From: Hymenobacter cellulosivorans
GTDB lineage: Bacteria; Bacteroidota; Bacteroidia; Cytophagales; Hymenobacteraceae
DNA length: 64,000 nucleotides
NCBI RefSeq assembly: GCF_022919135.1
Contig: NZ_CP095049.1
Location: forward strand, 1 to 64,000
Direction of reading: 5' to 3'
The translations under genes and the position numbers were made by a program. The notes under the pieces were generated by a model, which saw only the letters and a program-made list of their open reading frames with translations, made no database searches and was not told the origin of the DNA. Every line of letters begins with the position of its first letter. Within the stretch, counting starts at the first letter, position 1. Shown one piece after another: positions 62,082 through 64,000 of this stretch.

Positions 62082-62543
62082 ATGTATAGCAAAACTGAAG
62101 CCGCTCAGCTACGCCAGGCTTTCTGGACTACGTTTGGGCAGTATATGGCTCCCGTGCCTTCGGCGGAGGGTGTCCCGACCAACTGGATTAACTACAAAAC
62201 CGGGCTCAAGCACGTGTACTTCCGCCTGCGGGCCGATGTGCGCCACGCCACCATCAGTATTGATATTACCCATCCCGATGAAGGCCTGCGGGAGCTGTTT
62301 TTTCAGCAGTTCCTGGAGCTGCGGCGCATGCTGGAGGAAAGTCTGGGCGAGGCCTGGACCTGGGAACCGCAGTTTGTGGACGAAAACGGGCAGACGATGA
62401 GCCGCATCTACCAGGAGTTGCGCCCGGCCAATATGTTTGACCGGGAAGACTGGCCCAAGCTAATTTCCTTTTTCAAGCCCCGCCTGATGGCCCTGGACGA
62501 GTTCTGGAGCGGAGCCCAATATGCCTTCGATGATTTGCGGTAA
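62082..62543 (+). CDS. DUF4268 domain protein
   Basis: 153 residues: MYSKTEAAQLRQAFWTTFGQYM, NWINYKTGLKHVYFRLRADVRHATISIDITHPDEGLRELFFQQFLELRRMLEESLGEAWTWEP, matching DUF4268 proteins, some of which are nuclease-related in longer forms; this short form has no known activity. The ATG at 62082 is the family start; earlier in-frame codons are proline/alanine-rich and unlike the family. Confidence 0.85.
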   Translation: MYSKTEAAQLRQAFWTTFGQYMAPVPSAEGVPTNWINYKTGLKHVYFRLRADVRHATISIDITHPDEGLRELFFQQFLELRRMLEESLGEAWTWEPQFVDENGQTMSRIYQELRPANMFDREDWPKLISFFKPRLMALDEFWSGAQYAFDDLR

Positions 62544-62560
62544 GGCACTGCTTACCAACC

Positions 62561-62597
62561 AAAAAGGCTGCTCCCACGCTCGGGAACAGCCTTTTTT
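62561..62597. terminator. Terminator after the DUF4268 gene
   Basis: AAAAAGGCTG-CCC / GGG-CAGCCTTTTT (small internal mismatches) and T run; also faces the convergent gene. Confidence 0.82.
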
Positions 62598-62618
62598 GGC
62601 TCTCTACGCCCTATTTTT

Positions 62619-63053
62619 TTAAGACTGGTTACCGCTCTTGATGCCCTGGCTTTGGCTTTCACCACCTTCACTCTGAGGGCCTTTGCTGGTGTGGGAGGTC
62701 TGGGCGCTGGGCGTGCGCAACTGCGGCTCCCGGCTCTGGCCAGCCCCGGGCGTACCGCCCTGGTCGGCGTTGGGGCTGCTGTTGTTTACCTCATCGAGGG
62801 TATGATAGCGGACGCCGTTGTTGCCGCCGCTGCCGGCCATAATGCTGGCAATACCGTCGGAAGAGCCGGAGTCGGACTCACTGTCGGGGCTGAAGCTGCC
62901 GTCGCCGTCGCGGGTGCGGTCGTGGTGACGCAGGTTGGGGTCGGGGCCACCCTGGCGCATTTCGTCGCCTTCCTGGCGGTACTGCTCCTTGTCGTGCTCC
63001 CGGCGTTCCTGCCGCCGCGACTCGGCGTTTTCGTGCTCGTTGTCAGTATTCAT
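62619..63053 (-). CDS. Hydrophilic, disordered hypothetical protein
   Basis: 144 residues rich in Ser, Gly, Glu, Asp, Gln and Arg (RRQERREHDKEQYRQEGDEMRQ; SPDSESDSGSSDGIAS; SEGGESQSQGIKSGNQS). No hydrophobic core, so probably disordered. Such proteins are sometimes stress-related, but nothing here proves that. Start ATG 63053 (MNTDNEHEN); the extra N-terminal codons upstream look like non-coding sequence. Confidence 0.6.
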   Translation of the reverse strand: MNTDNEHENAESRRQERREHDKEQYRQEGDEMRQGGPDPNLRHHDRTRDGDGSFSPDSESDSGSSDGIASIMAGSGGNNGVRYHTLDEVNNSSPNADQGGTPGAGQSREPQLRTPSAQTSHTSKGPQSEGGESQSQGIKSGNQS

Positions 63054-63324
63054 AGCGCTGAGTTTACTATTGAAAATCAACTGTTTATACGCCAGCCAAT
63101 TTTCCTCCGGTGCCGAATGCCCAAATTTTACAAGTGCCCGGTTCAGCTCCGCCAACTGGCAAGGTCGGCCAATGTATAGGCTGGAATGGAGCCACTCTGC
63201 TTCCAGCTTGGCTCTAGCACTCTATATAGTTATTTAATAGTATTTGGCTTGATTTCTGCGCCCGGCAGGCCATAGAAAGACAGGTGTGGCACGGCTTATT
63301 CTTACCTCCTAACCCAAGTGTATC

Positions 63325-63756
63325 ATGCGTAACATTACTTGCTTACTGGGCCTACTGCTGGCCTCCGGCGCAGCTCTGGCCCAGCGCCAGCCCACTCCCT
63401 CGCGCTACCTGATGCTGGTGCGCGTCATCGATATATCGGTGCCGGGGTCGGAGCTCGGGCGCAGCTCTTCTCTAACGACTATTCAACCCGACGGTACCTT
63501 CAGCACCGAAGAAGTCCAGGTATTGCCCATTACCAGCATCAGCAAGAAAACAGCCAATGCCAGCATTGCCCGCTTTACCCCGGACTCGACCAGCAATAAC
63601 ATCCGCCGCCAGCGCTACGCCCAGAACACAGTGTACCAGGCCGAGGTGAAGAAACTAAATGAACTGAGTGCCCAGGGCTGGCAGCTGGTGAGTACCACCC
63701 AGGAAGCGGCTACGGTGCGTTATCTGTTTCGCAAAGACGCGGCCGTAACCCAGTAG
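63325..63756 (+). CDS. Secreted hypothetical protein
   Basis: 143 residues with a signal peptide (MRNITCLLGLLLASGAALAQ). Mature part: SRYLMLVRVIDISVPGSELG, TTIQPDGTFSTEEVQVLP, QAEVKKLNELSAQGWQLVSTTQEAATVRYLFRK. The LNELSAQGWQLVS part is like a motif seen in small DUF4177-like proteins. The next gene looks related, so these may be tandem paralogues. Confidence 0.7.
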   Translation: MRNITCLLGLLLASGAALAQRQPTPSRYLMLVRVIDISVPGSELGRSSSLTTIQPDGTFSTEEVQVLPITSISKKTANASIARFTPDSTSNNIRRQRYAQNTVYQAEVKKLNELSAQGWQLVSTTQEAATVRYLFRKDAAVTQ

Positions 63757-63811
63757 CGGCCGGGCTTACAAGCACGGTCCGGCAGTGGCGCTATCCTTTG
63801 ATTTTTGTCCG

Positions 63812-64000
63812 ATGAAGAAAACTTTCTGGGTTACGGCCCTGGTAACAGTGGCCTTCGGCAGCTGGGCGTTTTATCCCAAGCCCGCGGCCCCCGCCGAGTA
63901 CATGGAATTGTCGTTGCGCGAGGTGTACGGCACTCATACCCTGGTCATGATTCTGCCCACTGGTGAAATCAACGAGCAGAAGCTCGATGTCAGGGGCAAG
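63812..64000 (+). CDS. Secreted hypothetical protein, cut by the window edge
   Basis: 63 codons seen: signal peptide-like MKKTFWVTALVTVAFGSWAF, then AEYMELSLREVYGTHTLVMILPTGEINEQKLDV. The Y-M-x-L/V-x-x-R... and P-[DT]-G pattern resembles the upstream gene, 55 bases before. An ATCCTTTG (7 of 8 to the -7 consensus) lies about 18 bases before the ATG. C-terminus missing. Confidence 0.65.
   Translation, partial: MKKTFWVTALVTVAFGSWAFYPKPAAPAEYMELSLREVYGTHTLVMILPTGEINEQKLDVRGK

Noticed and set aside
61755..62089. Short frames on both strands before the DUF4268 gene
   Set aside because: They overlap each other and lack conserved-looking features; the DUF4268 family start is at 62082.
1..64000. tRNA, rRNA, CRISPR array, insertion sequence, prophage or plasmid origin
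   Set aside because: None was recognised by eye; no transposase, integrase, Cas or phage-like protein is encoded. A tRNAscan-SE or Rfam run would settle missed RNA genes.

Overview
The window reads as a stretch of core chromosome from a Bacteroidota bacterium, most likely Hymenobacter or a close relative (Cytophagales, Hymenobacteraceae). Supporting marks are high GC, a fused SecDF, a GWxTD-domain protein, a DUF2723 membrane protein, BatD, the Bacteroidota-type GlmU homologue, a T9SS type A sorting domain, a PorE-like envelope protein, and several upstream regions with the Bacteroidota promoter signature TTG-N20-25-TAnnTTTG. I see no rRNA, tRNA, insertion sequence, prophage or CRISPR array.

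Layout. 1-5 kb: a minus-strand run of a secreted beta-propeller protein (cut by the left edge), an LpxH-type lipid A hydrolase, a LUD protein, FtsH and RsfS. 5-12.7 kb: BirA, a minimal T9SS-sorted protein, a large DUF2723 glycosyltransferase-like protein, a GWxTD protein, RlmB and a beta-barrel protein. 12.8-20.8 kb: GDP-mannose and Kdo precursor enzymes, RecQ, a 470-bp repeat-filled gap, an M3 peptidase and a bacilliredoxin. 20.9-25.7 kb: a TPR protein, a PorE-like protein, a REC-HPt protein and a LytTR regulator. 26-32.5 kb is the most accessory-looking part: a TPR protein with a possible N-terminal DNA-binding segment diverges from a 54-residue peptide gene, which is followed by a peptide-type ABC importer (lipoprotein plus two permeases, no ATPase).

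33-45.4 kb is housekeeping: an RmlD-like reductase, a cyclophilin, DUF2238, HemC, HolB, the GlmU homologue, L31, an RdgB/HAM1 pyrophosphatase, uridine kinase and SecDF. 45.5-49.6 kb holds an ECF sigma factor with an anti-sigma/outer-membrane-barrel partner broken by a frameshift, then a cytochrome c-like lipoprotein, YceI and DUF5777 set. 49.8-57 kb holds Nfu, chorismate synthase (frameshifted), BatD and two tandem pairs of ferritin-like proteins. 57.2-64 kb holds QueG, RuvB, a HIRAN protein, DUF4268 and several unrecognised small proteins.

Four genes (sigma-linked barrel, YceI, chorismate synthase, third ferritin-like gene) are each restored by adding one base to a G or C run. That pattern points to homopolymer deletion errors in the assembly, and these genes should not be called inactive without checking reads. 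The most interesting leads are the peptide/ABC/TPR cassette at 26.6-32.5 kb, the possible envelope-spanning anti-sigma/barrel protein at 46.1-47.7 kb, the doubled ferritin-like pair, and the large palindromes at 17.5 and 49.7 kb.
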